Below, piece by piece: positions 25,315 through 32,688 of a stretch of 64,000 nucleotides of DNA. A model generated the notes under the pieces. That model saw nothing but the letters and a program-made list of their open reading frames with translations, searched no databases and was not told the origin of the DNA. A program made the position numbers and the translations under genes. Location of the stretch: the NCBI GenBank assembly GCA_910589045.1, contig CAJUSH010000008.1, forward strand, positions 18,104-82,103, given 5' to 3'. Each line of letters starts with the position of its first letter. Position 1 is the stretch's first letter. The DNA is from an uncultured Eubacterium sp. GTDB taxonomy: Bacteria; Bacillota_A; Clostridia; Lachnospirales; Lachnospiraceae.

Positions 25315-25794
25315 TTAAATCGTCAGCTCGTTTTCCTGCCGCAGCTCATATGCCTTCAAAATAAGATGCGATAACGCGGCGGCGATAACGGTAACAATAC
25401 TGCTTAGAAAGATGCCGAATATAAGGATCACCAGTGCTCCGGTTTTCATCCAGCCTCCAAATGCCAGAAACAACAAACCGGCAAACCACTCGATCGCCAG
25501 AAAAAATGCAAGGCGGCTGATCGAGGTAAACGCATCCGCATTTTCCTTTGAAAAGGAATTATCCAGCCCGATCTGCCTGCAAACCTGCCAGAAATGATAT
25601 AAAATAGCATAGCACGGAGCCGCGATCAACAGTGCATAAGCAAGCCCCGGATAAAACAAAAATGCAAGCTCCGGATAATGCTGCTTTGCAATGACCGCAA
25701 GGATCGGGGCGATCACGAAGAAAAATACGATGCCCATCACCGCCAGCAATACGCTTACTGCCTTTAACCACCTGGAGATTTCTGATTGTGTCAT
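25315..25794 (-). CDS. DUF2975 family membrane protein
   Basis: The 159-residue protein has four predicted transmembrane helices, with the LDNSFSKENADAFTSISRLAFF cytosolic segment that marks DUF2975. The function is unknown; the family is nearly always next to a YozG-like HTH gene, as it is here. The ATG is preceded by AAAGGAAAAAAT. It is the first gene of the operon. Confidence 0.88.
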   Translation of the reverse strand: MTQSEISRWLKAVSVLLAVMGIVFFFVIAPILAVIAKQHYPELAFLFYPGLAYALLIAAPCYAILYHFWQVCRQIGLDNSFSKENADAFTSISRLAFFLAIEWFAGLLFLAFGGWMKTGALVILIFGIFLSSIVTVIAAALSHLILKAYELRQENELTI

Positions 25795-25840
25795 ATTTTT
25801 TCCTTTCTTCGATCAGCGGTACCATTCTGATCTTTCCTGG

Positions 25841-25900
25841 ATTTTACCATAATAAAAAACGAAATGCAATATAAATTTATCGTAAATCAATAAATTTATA
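25841..25900 (-). promoter_or_regulatory. Promoter and operator-like palindrome for the DUF2975-HTH-DUF4173 operon
   Basis: On the minus strand, TTGCAT (25864-25869) and TAAAAT (25841-25846) are separated by exactly 17 bp. Directly upstream lies an inverted repeat, TATAAATTTAT and its complement, with a 9-bp spacer (25870-25900). It abuts the -35 box, where an HTH regulator could block or activate RNA polymerase. The rest of the 199-bp gap shows nothing else clear. Confidence 0.65.
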
Positions 25901-25993
25901 GTGAAATACAGCAATATGCACAGAAAATCAATGCGTGACGTATGTCATCCCGATTCCGGTTCAGCGATACCTTTGTTCATCTTTTTTGTCGGC

Positions 25994-26440
25994 TCAGCAA
26001 AGCTGTTCGGAATCCAGGATAATCGTGAAGGGACCGTCATTGACCAGCTCGACCTTCATATCCGCGCCAAATACGCCGGTCTGCACCGGAAATTCCTGGC
26101 TGCATTTTTCGATAATATATTCATACAATTCATTTGCAAGCGCGGGCTTCCCAGCCTTTGTGAAGGAGGGACGGTTGCCCTTCTTACAGTCCGCATAAAG
26201 CGTGAACTGGCTCACTAGCAGCAGGCTTCCCTTCACATCCTCCAAAGAGAGATTTGTCTTTCCCTGCGCATCCTCAAAAATGCGAAGTCCAAGCAGCTTT
26301 TTTACGAGCTTATCCGCAATTTCTCTGGTATCGTCCTCCGCCACGCCGATGAGTACCAAAAATCCTCTTTCAATGCTTCCGGTTACCTGATGATCTACCG
26401 TAACACATGCACGGCTGACCTTTTGCACTACAAATTTCAT
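25994..26440 (-). CDS. dtd: D-aminoacyl-tRNA deacylase
   Basis: Dtd removes D-amino acids mis-attached to tRNA. The 148-residue protein has the signature SQFTLYAD motif and the C-terminal NDGPFT motif that places the cis-Pro catalytic loop. I set the start at the ATG at 26440 where MKFVVQKVSRA begins; the frame extends 19 codons upstream without family-like sequence. The gene is transcribed toward the DUF2975 operon. The promoter-terminator unit at 26519-26627 lies about 80 bp upstream. Confidence 0.95.
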   Translation of the reverse strand: MKFVVQKVSRACVTVDHQVTGSIERGFLVLIGVAEDDTREIADKLVKKLLGLRIFEDAQGKTNLSLEDVKGSLLLVSQFTLYADCKKGNRPSFTKAGKPALANELYEYIIEKCSQEFPVQTGVFGADMKVELVNDGPFTIILDSEQLC

Positions 26441-26518
26441 CTTTTTTCTCACCCTTTGACAGCTTTCAGGTTTTCCCTTTCCTGCCACCTTTCTCAAAAA
26501 TTATGTATCTTTCTATAG

Positions 26519-26592
26519 AAAAAACGGTTCAAAACAGTTAAAATAGAACCGGGCGCCGAGAACACACGCTCCTTACGGCAATCTGTCTCAAC
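26519..26592 (-). ncRNA. Candidate small RNA or terminator-controlled leader upstream of dtd
   Basis: A promoter on the minus strand (TTGCAC 26622-26627, 17-bp spacer, TATACT 26599-26604) would start RNA near 26592. About 40 nt further on, an intrinsic terminator follows: CGGTTC (26546-26551) pairs with GAACCG (26525-26530) around a 15-nt loop, then six T residues (26519-26524). The product would be about 74 nt. An internal GCCG / CGGC arm pair suggests folding. No coding frame is apparent. It could be a free sRNA or the leader of dtd, whose start is 79 bp beyond the terminator. I do not recognise a known RNA family. Confidence 0.5.
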
Positions 26593-26598
26593 GTCAAT

Positions 26599-26627
26599 AG
26601 TATAAATGTTTTGCCGGATAAGTGCAA
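26599..26627 (-). promoter_or_regulatory. Promoter for the dtd-proximal small RNA
   Basis: TTGCAC and TATACT with a 17-bp spacer on the minus strand. The -35 box overlaps an in-frame GTG ahead of the recombinase gene, so it competes for space with the divergent start region. Confidence 0.6.
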
Positions 26628-26654
26628 TTCGATTTACAAAAAAGGAGTTTCCCA

Positions 26655-27716
26655 TTGAAAGAAAAAGCATATCATGAAAAAGTAAACATAACAAATGCAG
26701 TCCGGCTTCGGGAGCAGCTTCAGCTCCTGCCAAAGTTCTGCCGCGAATATTTTGTAGGCATTGAGCCGACGACCTCTTCCCGGACCCGGCTCGCCTATTC
26801 CTATGACCTTGGCATCTTTTTTGAATATATCCACGACAACAATCCGGTTTACAAAAAAATGCCTATGACCGACTACCCTCTCTCCCTTCTCGATGAGGTG
26901 ACGGCACTCGATATCGAAGAATATCTCTCCTACCTGAAGTATTATGAAAAAAACGGTGTGGAGCACACGAATGACGAGCGGGGACTCGCCAGGAAGCTTG
27001 CGAGTCTGCGCAGTCTCTACAACTATTTTTTTAAAAAGGAGCTGATTGAGAAAAACCCCCCTGCCCTCGTGTCAACGCCGAAGATTCATGAAAAAAACAT
27101 AACCCGGCTTGATATTGACGAGGTTGCTCTTCTGCTGGATCAGGTGGAATCCGGGGAAAAGCTGACCGAACGTCAGCGAAAATACCATGAACAGACAAAA
27201 ACAAGAGATCTTGCGATGATGACACTGATGCTCGGCACAGGAATTCGTGTATCGGAATGTGTCGGGCTGGATATCGATGATCTGGATTTTAAAAACAACG
27301 GGATCAAGATTCACCGCAAGGGCGGCGCGGAGGTTGTTGTATATTTCAGCGACGAGGTGGCGGATGCACTGCTGGATTATCTGGAAGAACGGGAAAGCAT
27401 CGAAGCTGCCGAGGGCCACGGCAATGCCCTCTTTCTCTCCATGCAGCGCAAAAGGATTCAGGTGCGCTCCGTAGAAAATCTGGTAAAAAAATATTCCAGA
27501 CTCGTCACAACCGTCAAAAACATCACGCCCCATAAGCTACGCAGCACCTATGGCACGACACTCTATCAGGAAACGGGGGACATCTATCTCGTTGCGGATG
27601 TGCTGGGCCACAAGGATGTCAATACAACGCGCCGTCACTATGCGGCACAGGCGGACGAGCGCCGCCGCATGGCAGGACGCGTCGTACAGCTAAGGGACAA
27701 GCCGATGGACGAGTGA
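26655..27716 (+). CDS. Tyrosine recombinase (XerC/XerD-like)
   Basis: This 353-residue protein has an N-terminal core-binding domain and a catalytic domain with all expected residues: Arg in GTGIRVSEC, Lys in IHRKGG, HKLRSTYGT, LGHKDVNTT, and the nucleophile Tyr in RRHYA. The start is a TTG at 26655 preceded by AAAAAAGGAG; an upstream in-frame GTG at 26622 is less likely. There is no attachment-site pair, phage gene or excisionase nearby. Such solitary recombinases next to lexA are seen in relatives, so a chromosomal Xer role is more likely than an element. Confidence 0.85.
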   Translation: MKEKAYHEKVNITNAVRLREQLQLLPKFCREYFVGIEPTTSSRTRLAYSYDLGIFFEYIHDNNPVYKKMPMTDYPLSLLDEVTALDIEEYLSYLKYYEKNGVEHTNDERGLARKLASLRSLYNYFFKKELIEKNPPALVSTPKIHEKNITRLDIDEVALLLDQVESGEKLTERQRKYHEQTKTRDLAMMTLMLGTGIRVSECVGLDIDDLDFKNNGIKIHRKGGAEVVVYFSDEVADALLDYLEERESIEAAEGHGNALFLSMQRKRIQVRSVENLVKKYSRLVTTVKNITPHKLRSTYGTTLYQETGDIYLVADVLGHKDVNTTRRHYAAQADERRRMAGRVVQLRDKPMDE

Positions 27717-27724
27717 GATGCGGA

Positions 27725-28054
27725 TCACATCATGGATGTGACGGGAACCAGAAGATAGAAGCCTGCCTGGATGCGGTCGGACGACAAACCGTTTAACACC
27801 TTCAGCTCTTCCACAAATACCGCGATATCTTTACTGCCACGGTATTTCTGCGCAATGCTCCAGAGGGAATCGCCGCAGGAAATGAGTACACACTCATAGG
27901 TTGTATGCGTTTCAATCTGAGCCGCCCGTGCCCGCTTCGCAGTCGCGAGCGTATTCAGTGCAAACACAACGAGCAGAATCACGATCAGTATACCGGCCAG
28001 AAAAACCATTCTTTTAATAAAAGGTGTACGTATGATACGCCGCATCGTTCTCAT
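27725..28054 (-). CDS. LysM-domain membrane protein, YneA-like SOS candidate
   Basis: The 109-residue protein has a basic N-terminus, one transmembrane helix (about 16-36) and a C-terminal LysM domain (YECVLISCGDSLWSIAQKY through GFYLLVP). This architecture and the divergent position beside lexA match Bacillus YneA, an SOS-induced division inhibitor. The start is the ATG at 28054, with GGAGGAAGG upstream; the frame opens 17 codons earlier. Two LexA-box-like palindromes lie over its promoter. Whether it inhibits division is inferred. Confidence 0.8.
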   Translation of the reverse strand: MRTMRRIIRTPFIKRMVFLAGILIVILLVVFALNTLATAKRARAAQIETHTTYECVLISCGDSLWSIAQKYRGSKDIAVFVEELKVLNGLSSDRIQAGFYLLVPVTSMM

Positions 28055-28112
28055 TTGTTCCTTCCTCCACATCTTTGCTTTCCGGCTCCGAACAGATTTA
28101 AACATTTGTTCG

Positions 28113-28221
28113 GAACAATCGTTCTTTTATGAATATAACATCCGAACAATTGTTTGTCAAGCAAAAAACAAACATATATTCCGAAAATTTGTTTGCTTTT
28201 TATATTTGTTTGTGATATACT
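28113..28221. promoter_or_regulatory. SOS control region between the LysM gene and lexA
   Basis: Minus-strand promoter for the LysM gene: TTGACA (28155-28160), 17-bp spacer, TATATT (28132-28137). Plus-strand promoter for lexA: TTGCTT (28193-28198), 17-bp spacer, TATACT (28216-28221) with a TGA extension. GAAC-N4-GTTC (28113-28124) is a perfect Gram-positive SOS box. GAACaattGTTT (28144-28155) lies in the LysM promoter spacer and GAAAatttGTTT (28183-28194) overlaps the lexA -35. The boxes fit LexA repression of both genes. Confidence 0.8.
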
Positions 28222-28280
28222 TGGAATGGAACAATTTATGAACGAACTGGCACACAGGCCATTTAGCAGGAGGATATGAT

Positions 28281-28898
28281 ATGTCTACCAAGAAAATCAG
28301 TGACAAGCAGCGTGAGATTTTAGAATACATTAAGCATGAGATTTTGCAGCGCGGCTATCCGCCGGCTGTCCGTGAGATCTGCGAGGCAGTGCATCTCAAA
28401 TCCACCTCATCGGTACATTCGCACTTAGAAACGCTTGAAAAAAACGGCTACATCCGCCGCGATCCTACGAAGCCCCGGGCGATCGAGATTCTGGATGACG
28501 AATTTAACCTGACGCGGCGTGAGGTTGTGAATGTACCCATCATCGGACAGGTTGCCGCCGGAGCGCCGATCCTGGCGGAACAGAACATTCTGGACTACTT
28601 CCCGATTCCCGTAGAGTATATGCCTAACTCCGAGAGCTTCATGTTAAAGGTGAAGGGTGAGAGCATGATCAATGCAGGGATTTTAAACGGTGACACCGTT
28701 CTCGTACAGCGGCAGTCCACGGCGAAAAACGGTGAGATGGTCGTGGCATTGCTCGACGATTCCGCCACGGTAAAAACCTTTTATAAGGAAGACGGACATT
28801 ACCGTCTCCAGCCGGAAAACGACACGATGAGCCCGATCATCGTGGAGGATTGTGAGATTCTCGGCAAGGTATTCGGCGTACTTCGCTTCTTACAGTAA
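28281..28898 (+). CDS. lexA: SOS repressor LexA
   Basis: LexA represses the DNA-damage response and self-cleaves when RecA is active. The 205-residue protein has an N-terminal winged HTH (REICEAVHLKSTSSVHSHLETL), the Ala-Gly cleavage site in QVAAGAPILA, and the Ser/Lys catalytic dyad in VKGESMINAG and ATVKTFY. The ATG follows AGGAGGATATG. It is divergent from the LysM gene and its own promoter carries a LexA-like box. Confidence 0.97.
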   Translation: MSTKKISDKQREILEYIKHEILQRGYPPAVREICEAVHLKSTSSVHSHLETLEKNGYIRRDPTKPRAIEILDDEFNLTRREVVNVPIIGQVAAGAPILAEQNILDYFPIPVEYMPNSESFMLKVKGESMINAGILNGDTVLVQRQSTAKNGEMVVALLDDSATVKTFYKEDGHYRLQPENDTMSPIIVEDCEILGKVFGVLRFLQ

Positions 28899-29544
28899 AG
28901 ACAGGCTTTGCCGAACTTCGCACGCTTCAAGTTGATTCACTTTCATTCAGCCTTAATGCCCCTCACCCCTGAGGGGCGGATTGCGCGCTGTATTCCTTAT
29001 ACTTTTCCGGAAAATCGCTGCCACATCAATCGCTTAGAGCAATTTCCTTCGGACTGCATGAAGCACGATTCACCAAAACAGCTGCCTCCACGCGATCCCG
29101 TACCCCCGGTGCGGGCTGACTGCACAGTAGGCGGATGGCATCCGCCGCAAACAAAAGCAGCAGCACGGCGGTGAAAAGCAGTCTTTGCCTGGGCGTGATT
29201 TTACTGTAAAAGCCGATGAAGCTTTCTGTTAATCGAAGAAAAATATGCATTCATGCACATCATATCCCCACAAAATGATGCCTTCATACCGCCGCCCGCA
29301 CGTAAAGAAAGGGTGAACTGCCCAAGCGCCTGTGCGTCAGCCACCTCCTGCTCCGGGGTAACGAGAAAGGCAGAGTCCTTCGTGTAAATGCTGTTGACGC
29401 TGATATATCATTTAACCATAACATCTTTTTATCCGGAAACGAAAATATAAAGAGCATGACTCCGACAATAACCGGAAGGTCAAACAGACTCGTCCCGTGC
29501 ACCCCATATAAAGGAACCCTGAAGTAAAAACAATAACGTTATAT
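28899..29544. other. 646-bp region without an intact gene
   Basis: After lexA there is an 8-bp perfect hairpin (28958-28965 with 28970-28977, loop CCCC) without a T-run. On the minus strand two short open frames remain (29026-29250 and 29284-29502), discussed separately as a possible gene remnant. Nothing else is recognised. Confidence 0.5.
29026..29525 (-). pseudogene. Possible remnant of a multi-pass membrane acyltransferase
   Basis: On the minus strand, a frame near 29380-29525 reads a membrane-like segment (GTSLFDLPVIVGVMLFIFSF) followed by a hydrophilic turn and LWLNDISASTAF, which resembles the run before a STFGVYLIH motif in acyltransferase-3 proteins. The frame then turns into arginine-rich nonsense. 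A second piece (about 29050-29250) carries another hydrophobic helix, LFTAVLLLLFAADAIRLL. No start, stop or binding site joins them. The family is a guess; decay is the main point. Confidence 0.35.
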
Positions 29545-30624
29545 TTAATTGCGCAAGGAGCCGTAGCCGTAGATCTTATCCCGGATCTCTTGCATCCGGT
29601 AGTCCAGTGATTCGATGGAATCCGCGCATTCCTTTAACTGCAGCTCAATCTCACCGGTGCCGCCGATATCCTTTTTGTATTTCAGCTTGTGCTCCAGGCT
29701 CGCCCAGAAATCCATCGCGATGGTGCGGAACTGTACCTCTGCCTTCATGTACTTTTTCTCCTCCGGCAGGAACACGGGGACGCTTAAAATCAGATGAAGG
29801 CTCCGGTATCCATTCACCTTTGGTGTCTGTATGTAATCCTTTTTCCTAAGCAGGATAATATCGTCCTGCTTAATCAAAAGCTCCGCCAGTCGGTAAATGT
29901 CATCCGGAAAGGAACAGATCACACGGATACCCGCCACATCCGTAAGGTTTTCCTGAATGCTCTCCACCGTCGCAGGGAAACCCTTTTTTTCAAGCTTCGT
30001 GTAAATGCTCTCCGGTGATTTTAACCTACACTTGATGGACTCGAAGGGGTTGCGCTTGTACTCCTCGGAAAACATGTCGCTAAGCACATGGAGCCGTGAT
30101 TCCACCTCGCGCATGACCGAGCGATACTCTACCATAAGCTTGTGAAAGGATTTCGCCTCCGAAAGCTTCTTGGCCTGCATCTGTATGATCTCCAGCTGCT
30201 TCTGCAATGTCTCCTCCTGCTCACACACCTTCTGCTGGAGTGCATTTTTGCAGTTGAACAGGTCGATGGTATTCTTAACCCGGTTTCGGACGATTGAGGT
30301 CTCAAAGGGCTTGTGGATAAAATCCGACGCGCCCAGCTCAAAGCATTGATTTTCAATCTCAACGGCGTGCTCCCCGCTGATGATGAGCACCGGCATGTGC
30401 TCCATGAGGTCTTTTTTCCGCAGCTCTTCAATCACGGCAAAGCCATCCATCTCCGGCATCCGCAGATCCAGCAAAAGCGCCGCGATCTCATCCTTGCACC
30501 GCTGTATTTTCTGAAGCGCCGCTTTTCCGTTTTTTGCCGTTTCTACCGCATATTCATCCTCCAAGATACTACGCAGAAGCTCGCGGTTCAACTCTGCGTC
30601 ATCCACAATCAATATCTTTTGCAT
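29545..30624 (-). CDS. Response regulator receiver fused to a RelA/SpoT-type (p)ppGpp synthetase
   Basis: This 359-residue protein joins two domains. Residues 1-120 are a receiver domain with the full phosphorylation site: Asp8 and Asp9, phospho-acceptor Asp53 (LLLDLRMPEMDGF), Ser83 and Lys105 (HKPF). A coiled coil follows (about 128-160). Residues 165-345 are a RelA/SpoT synthetase domain with RLKSPESIYTKL, DVAGIRVIC (Asp229), PKVNGYRSLHL (Tyr273) and AEVQFRT (Glu296). No hydrolase (HD) domain is present. This suggests alarmone synthesis controlled by phosphorylation. No histidine kinase is adjacent. The ribosome binding site is weak. Fusion of these domains is unusual. Confidence 0.9.
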   Translation of the reverse strand: MQKILIVDDAELNRELLRSILEDEYAVETAKNGKAALQKIQRCKDEIAALLLDLRMPEMDGFAVIEELRKKDLMEHMPVLIISGEHAVEIENQCFELGASDFIHKPFETSIVRNRVKNTIDLFNCKNALQQKVCEQEETLQKQLEIIQMQAKKLSEAKSFHKLMVEYRSVMREVESRLHVLSDMFSEEYKRNPFESIKCRLKSPESIYTKLEKKGFPATVESIQENLTDVAGIRVICSFPDDIYRLAELLIKQDDIILLRKKDYIQTPKVNGYRSLHLILSVPVFLPEEKKYMKAEVQFRTIAMDFWASLEHKLKYKKDIGGTGEIELQLKECADSIESLDYRMQEIRDKIYGYGSLRN

Positions 30625-30638
30625 TTTCTCATTTTACC

Positions 30639-30689
30639 TTAATCCAGTTTCTTAATATACTTACGCATCTGCGGAAGCAGGCGCTCCAT
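30639..30689 (-). CDS. Possible 16-codon peptide ahead of the receiver/synthetase gene
   Basis: A start codon preceded by AAAGGAT opens a 16-residue frame, MERLLPQMRKYIKKLD, ending 14 bp before the receiver/synthetase start. It could be a leader peptide or the end of a frame-shifted gene. One deleted base would join it to the upstream frame at 30661-30789. Too short to be certain. Confidence 0.2.
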   Translation of the reverse strand: MERLLPQMRKYIKKLD

Positions 30690-30789
30690 ATCCTTTCACA
30701 TTGCAAACCCTATGCTCCCCGGGGAGCAGCTCCCGCTCCCGCTGTGTCATTATACCCGCACAGCCTCTTTGCCGGTCGGTGTCATACAT
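30661..30789 (-). CDS. Possible small ORF overlapping the nucleotidyltransferase stop
   Basis: A 42-residue frame starts with an ATG at 30789, preceded by GGGAGGGG, overlapping the nucleotidyltransferase stop by 8 bp. It has no recognisable domain. Its C-terminal part lies in a different frame from the 16-codon peptide, so it could be a broken gene. A self-complementary TGCTCCCCGGGGAGCA (30713-30728) lies within it. Confidence 0.2.
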   Translation of the reverse strand: MYDTDRQRGCAGIMTQRERELLPGEHRVCNVKGYGAPASADA

Positions 30790-31693
30790 GCCCCTCCCAC
30801 AAATATTCCGGATAGATGCCTTCCTGCCGCATCCGCCCAAGCGCGGCCTGCACGAGCGGCTTATCCGCCTGATAGGTAACGCCGTACCACTGTTCCTCCA
30901 CCGGAAGGACGCGCACACGTATACGCTCCTCCGCCAGCAGCCTTCCCACCTCCACAGGCAGGTAATATTCGCTTTTTTGGGGATTATGTAACATCTCTTC
31001 CGATAAAAAGCGCCGCAGCCCCTCATCCAGTGCGCTAAAAATATCCGGCGTGAAGCCCCACATGTTCATGGACACGATTGTATCCGGCTCAAAAACCGTT
31101 CCCTCACAGCAGATATTGCCATTCTGCCTTCCAATGGAGGTATGCTCTTCCACGGACAGGAGACAGCCGTCTTTTGTCCGGCAGATCCCCCGCGCAACGG
31201 TTCCGTTCTCACTGAGGGTCCGATCCAGCCGAAAGCCCGCCATCGCATAGGATGCCGTCTCTTTCGCGGGAAGCCCGCTTAAATAGTCAAACATCTGCGC
31301 ATAAGCATCCATACCATAGTAATCATCCGCATTGATGGCCACAAAAGGCGCATCCACCCGTTCTCGGCAGCACCACACGGCGTGTCCGGTGCCGAGGGGC
31401 TTTTGCCGGCCCTCCGGAAGCGTGAAGCCCTCCGGGAGATTTTTCATATCCTGGTAGACGTAGCTTACGTCCATGGATGCAGTCATGCGCTTCCCGATCC
31501 GCTCATGGAAATCGGCCTGGTTTTCCTCGCGGATAATAAAAAAAACGGTCTCAAAGCCTGCCCTTTTTGCATCGAAAACAGCATAGTCAATCAGACAATG
31601 ACCATGCTCATCCATTGCATCAAGCTGTTTGAGACCGCCGTAACGGCTGCCGAGTCCGGCCGCCATTATGACCAAAACAGGTGTTTTCTTCAT
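30782..31693 (-). CDS. Sugar nucleotidyltransferase family protein
   Basis: The 303-residue protein has the N-terminal nucleotide-binding signature MAAGLGSRYGGLKQLD, close to the GxGxRxxxxTxxxPK-type motif of NTP-transferase enzymes, and an INADDYYG metal-binding segment. The C-terminal region has SEYYLPVEVGRLLAEERI. It probably activates a sugar phosphate, but the substrate is unknown. No polysaccharide cluster is nearby. It begins 12 bp after the rsfS stop and ends ahead of the receiver/synthetase gene. Confidence 0.8.
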   Translation of the reverse strand: MKKTPVLVIMAAGLGSRYGGLKQLDAMDEHGHCLIDYAVFDAKRAGFETVFFIIREENQADFHERIGKRMTASMDVSYVYQDMKNLPEGFTLPEGRQKPLGTGHAVWCCRERVDAPFVAINADDYYGMDAYAQMFDYLSGLPAKETASYAMAGFRLDRTLSENGTVARGICRTKDGCLLSVEEHTSIGRQNGNICCEGTVFEPDTIVSMNMWGFTPDIFSALDEGLRRFLSEEMLHNPQKSEYYLPVEVGRLLAEERIRVRVLPVEEQWYGVTYQADKPLVQAALGRMRQEGIYPEYLWEGHV

Positions 31694-31705
31694 AGTCGTA
31701 CCTCT

Positions 31706-32056
31706 CTACAATTCATCGGGAGATACCTCTTTCCCGTCCGTCCAAATGCGCTCCAGATCATAAAAAAGCCGATCCTCTTTGGAAAAAACGTGAACGATGA
31801 TATCCGTGTAGTCCATCAGAATCCATGTGGAATTGCGGTTTCCCTCCGTCTGCTTTAACTGACAGCCCGCCTTCGCAAGCGCCTCATCCACCGCATCACA
31901 CATCGCCTGAAGCTGATTCTGGTTTGTCCCGTCCGCGATGATAAAATAGTCTGCCATCGGAGAAATGCCGCTGATATCAATGATCTTGATATTCCCGCCC
32001 TTTTTGTCTGTCAGCGCGTCATATGCAATCCTTGCAAACCTTGCACTCTCTGTCAT
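31706..32056 (-). CDS. rsfS: Ribosomal silencing factor RsfS
   Basis: RsfS binds ribosomal protein L14 and blocks subunit joining in starved cells. The 116-residue protein has the family motifs DISGISPMADYFIIADG and NSTWILMDYTDIIVHVF. It starts 30 bp after the yqeK stop with AAAGGAGGAAATG upstream. The yhbY-nadD-yqeK-rsfS order is classic in Firmicutes. Confidence 0.95.
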   Translation of the reverse strand: MTESARFARIAYDALTDKKGGNIKIIDISGISPMADYFIIADGTNQNQLQAMCDAVDEALAKAGCQLKQTEGNRNSTWILMDYTDIIVHVFSKEDRLFYDLERIWTDGKEVSPDEL

Positions 32057-32086
32057 GTACCATTTCCTCCTTTTTTCGATGTTTTA

Positions 32087-32659
32087 TTACAATTCATACA
32101 TATAATAATCATAGGTCTCTTTTGTCATCGGGTCAACCATCTTTGGCGAATCTTTCAGATATTTTAACGTATCGCCCAGGATCATCCGACAGGCCTCATC
32201 CATATTCTCAAATGCCGCACGCCGGATGCTGTCAAGATTTCCCGCACGATCCCTGTGTGGCTCAATGTAATCCGCAATAAAAATAATCTGCTGCAGCGGC
32301 TCCATCGCAGGTGCACCCGTCGTGTGGCTTGCGATGGCGTGGCACACCGCGTCATCGTCAACCCCGTATTTTTCCTTTGCCAGCACCGCCCCAAGACGCG
32401 CGTGGATGAGCGCCGTATTTTTCTTCTCAATATCCGCAAGATGAACGCCGTACTTTTTGCACAGCGCCATCTTCTTATCATCAGAATAACATTTTGCGCA
32501 GTCATGTAACAGTCCTGCAAGCAGTGCCCTTTGCATATCCACGCCATGGCGCATGGCGAGGGCCGCCGCCGTGTACATGACACCTAACGTATGCTCATAG
32601 CGGTATTCATCCAGCTTCTTTTTCATCTTATGCTGGAGCTTCAAAATTTTTTCATCCAT
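32087..32659 (-). CDS. yqeK: HD-domain protein YqeK (diadenosine tetraphosphate hydrolase)
   Basis: YqeK homologues hydrolyse Ap4A symmetrically to two ADP. The 190-residue protein has the HD metal motif in LLAGLLHDCAKCYSD, and YEHTLGVMYTAAALA and HARLGAVLA supply further metal ligands. It lies 29 bp after the nadD stop and 30 bp before rsfS. The HD-type fold is clear; the substrate is by family. Confidence 0.93.
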   Translation of the reverse strand: MDEKILKLQHKMKKKLDEYRYEHTLGVMYTAAALAMRHGVDMQRALLAGLLHDCAKCYSDDKKMALCKKYGVHLADIEKKNTALIHARLGAVLAKEKYGVDDDAVCHAIASHTTGAPAMEPLQQIIFIADYIEPHRDRAGNLDSIRRAAFENMDEACRMILGDTLKYLKDSPKMVDPMTKETYDYYMYEL

Positions 32660-32688
32660 GGTTCATCCTCCGAAATCGTTTTGAATCG

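Noticed and set aside
26655..27716. Integrase of a mobile element
   Set aside because: No cargo, excisionase, phage genes or flanking direct repeats; neighbours are core genes.
28908..29174. Plus-strand frame after lexA
   Set aside because: Pro/Arg-rich string with no site; it passes through the hairpin region and shows no domain.
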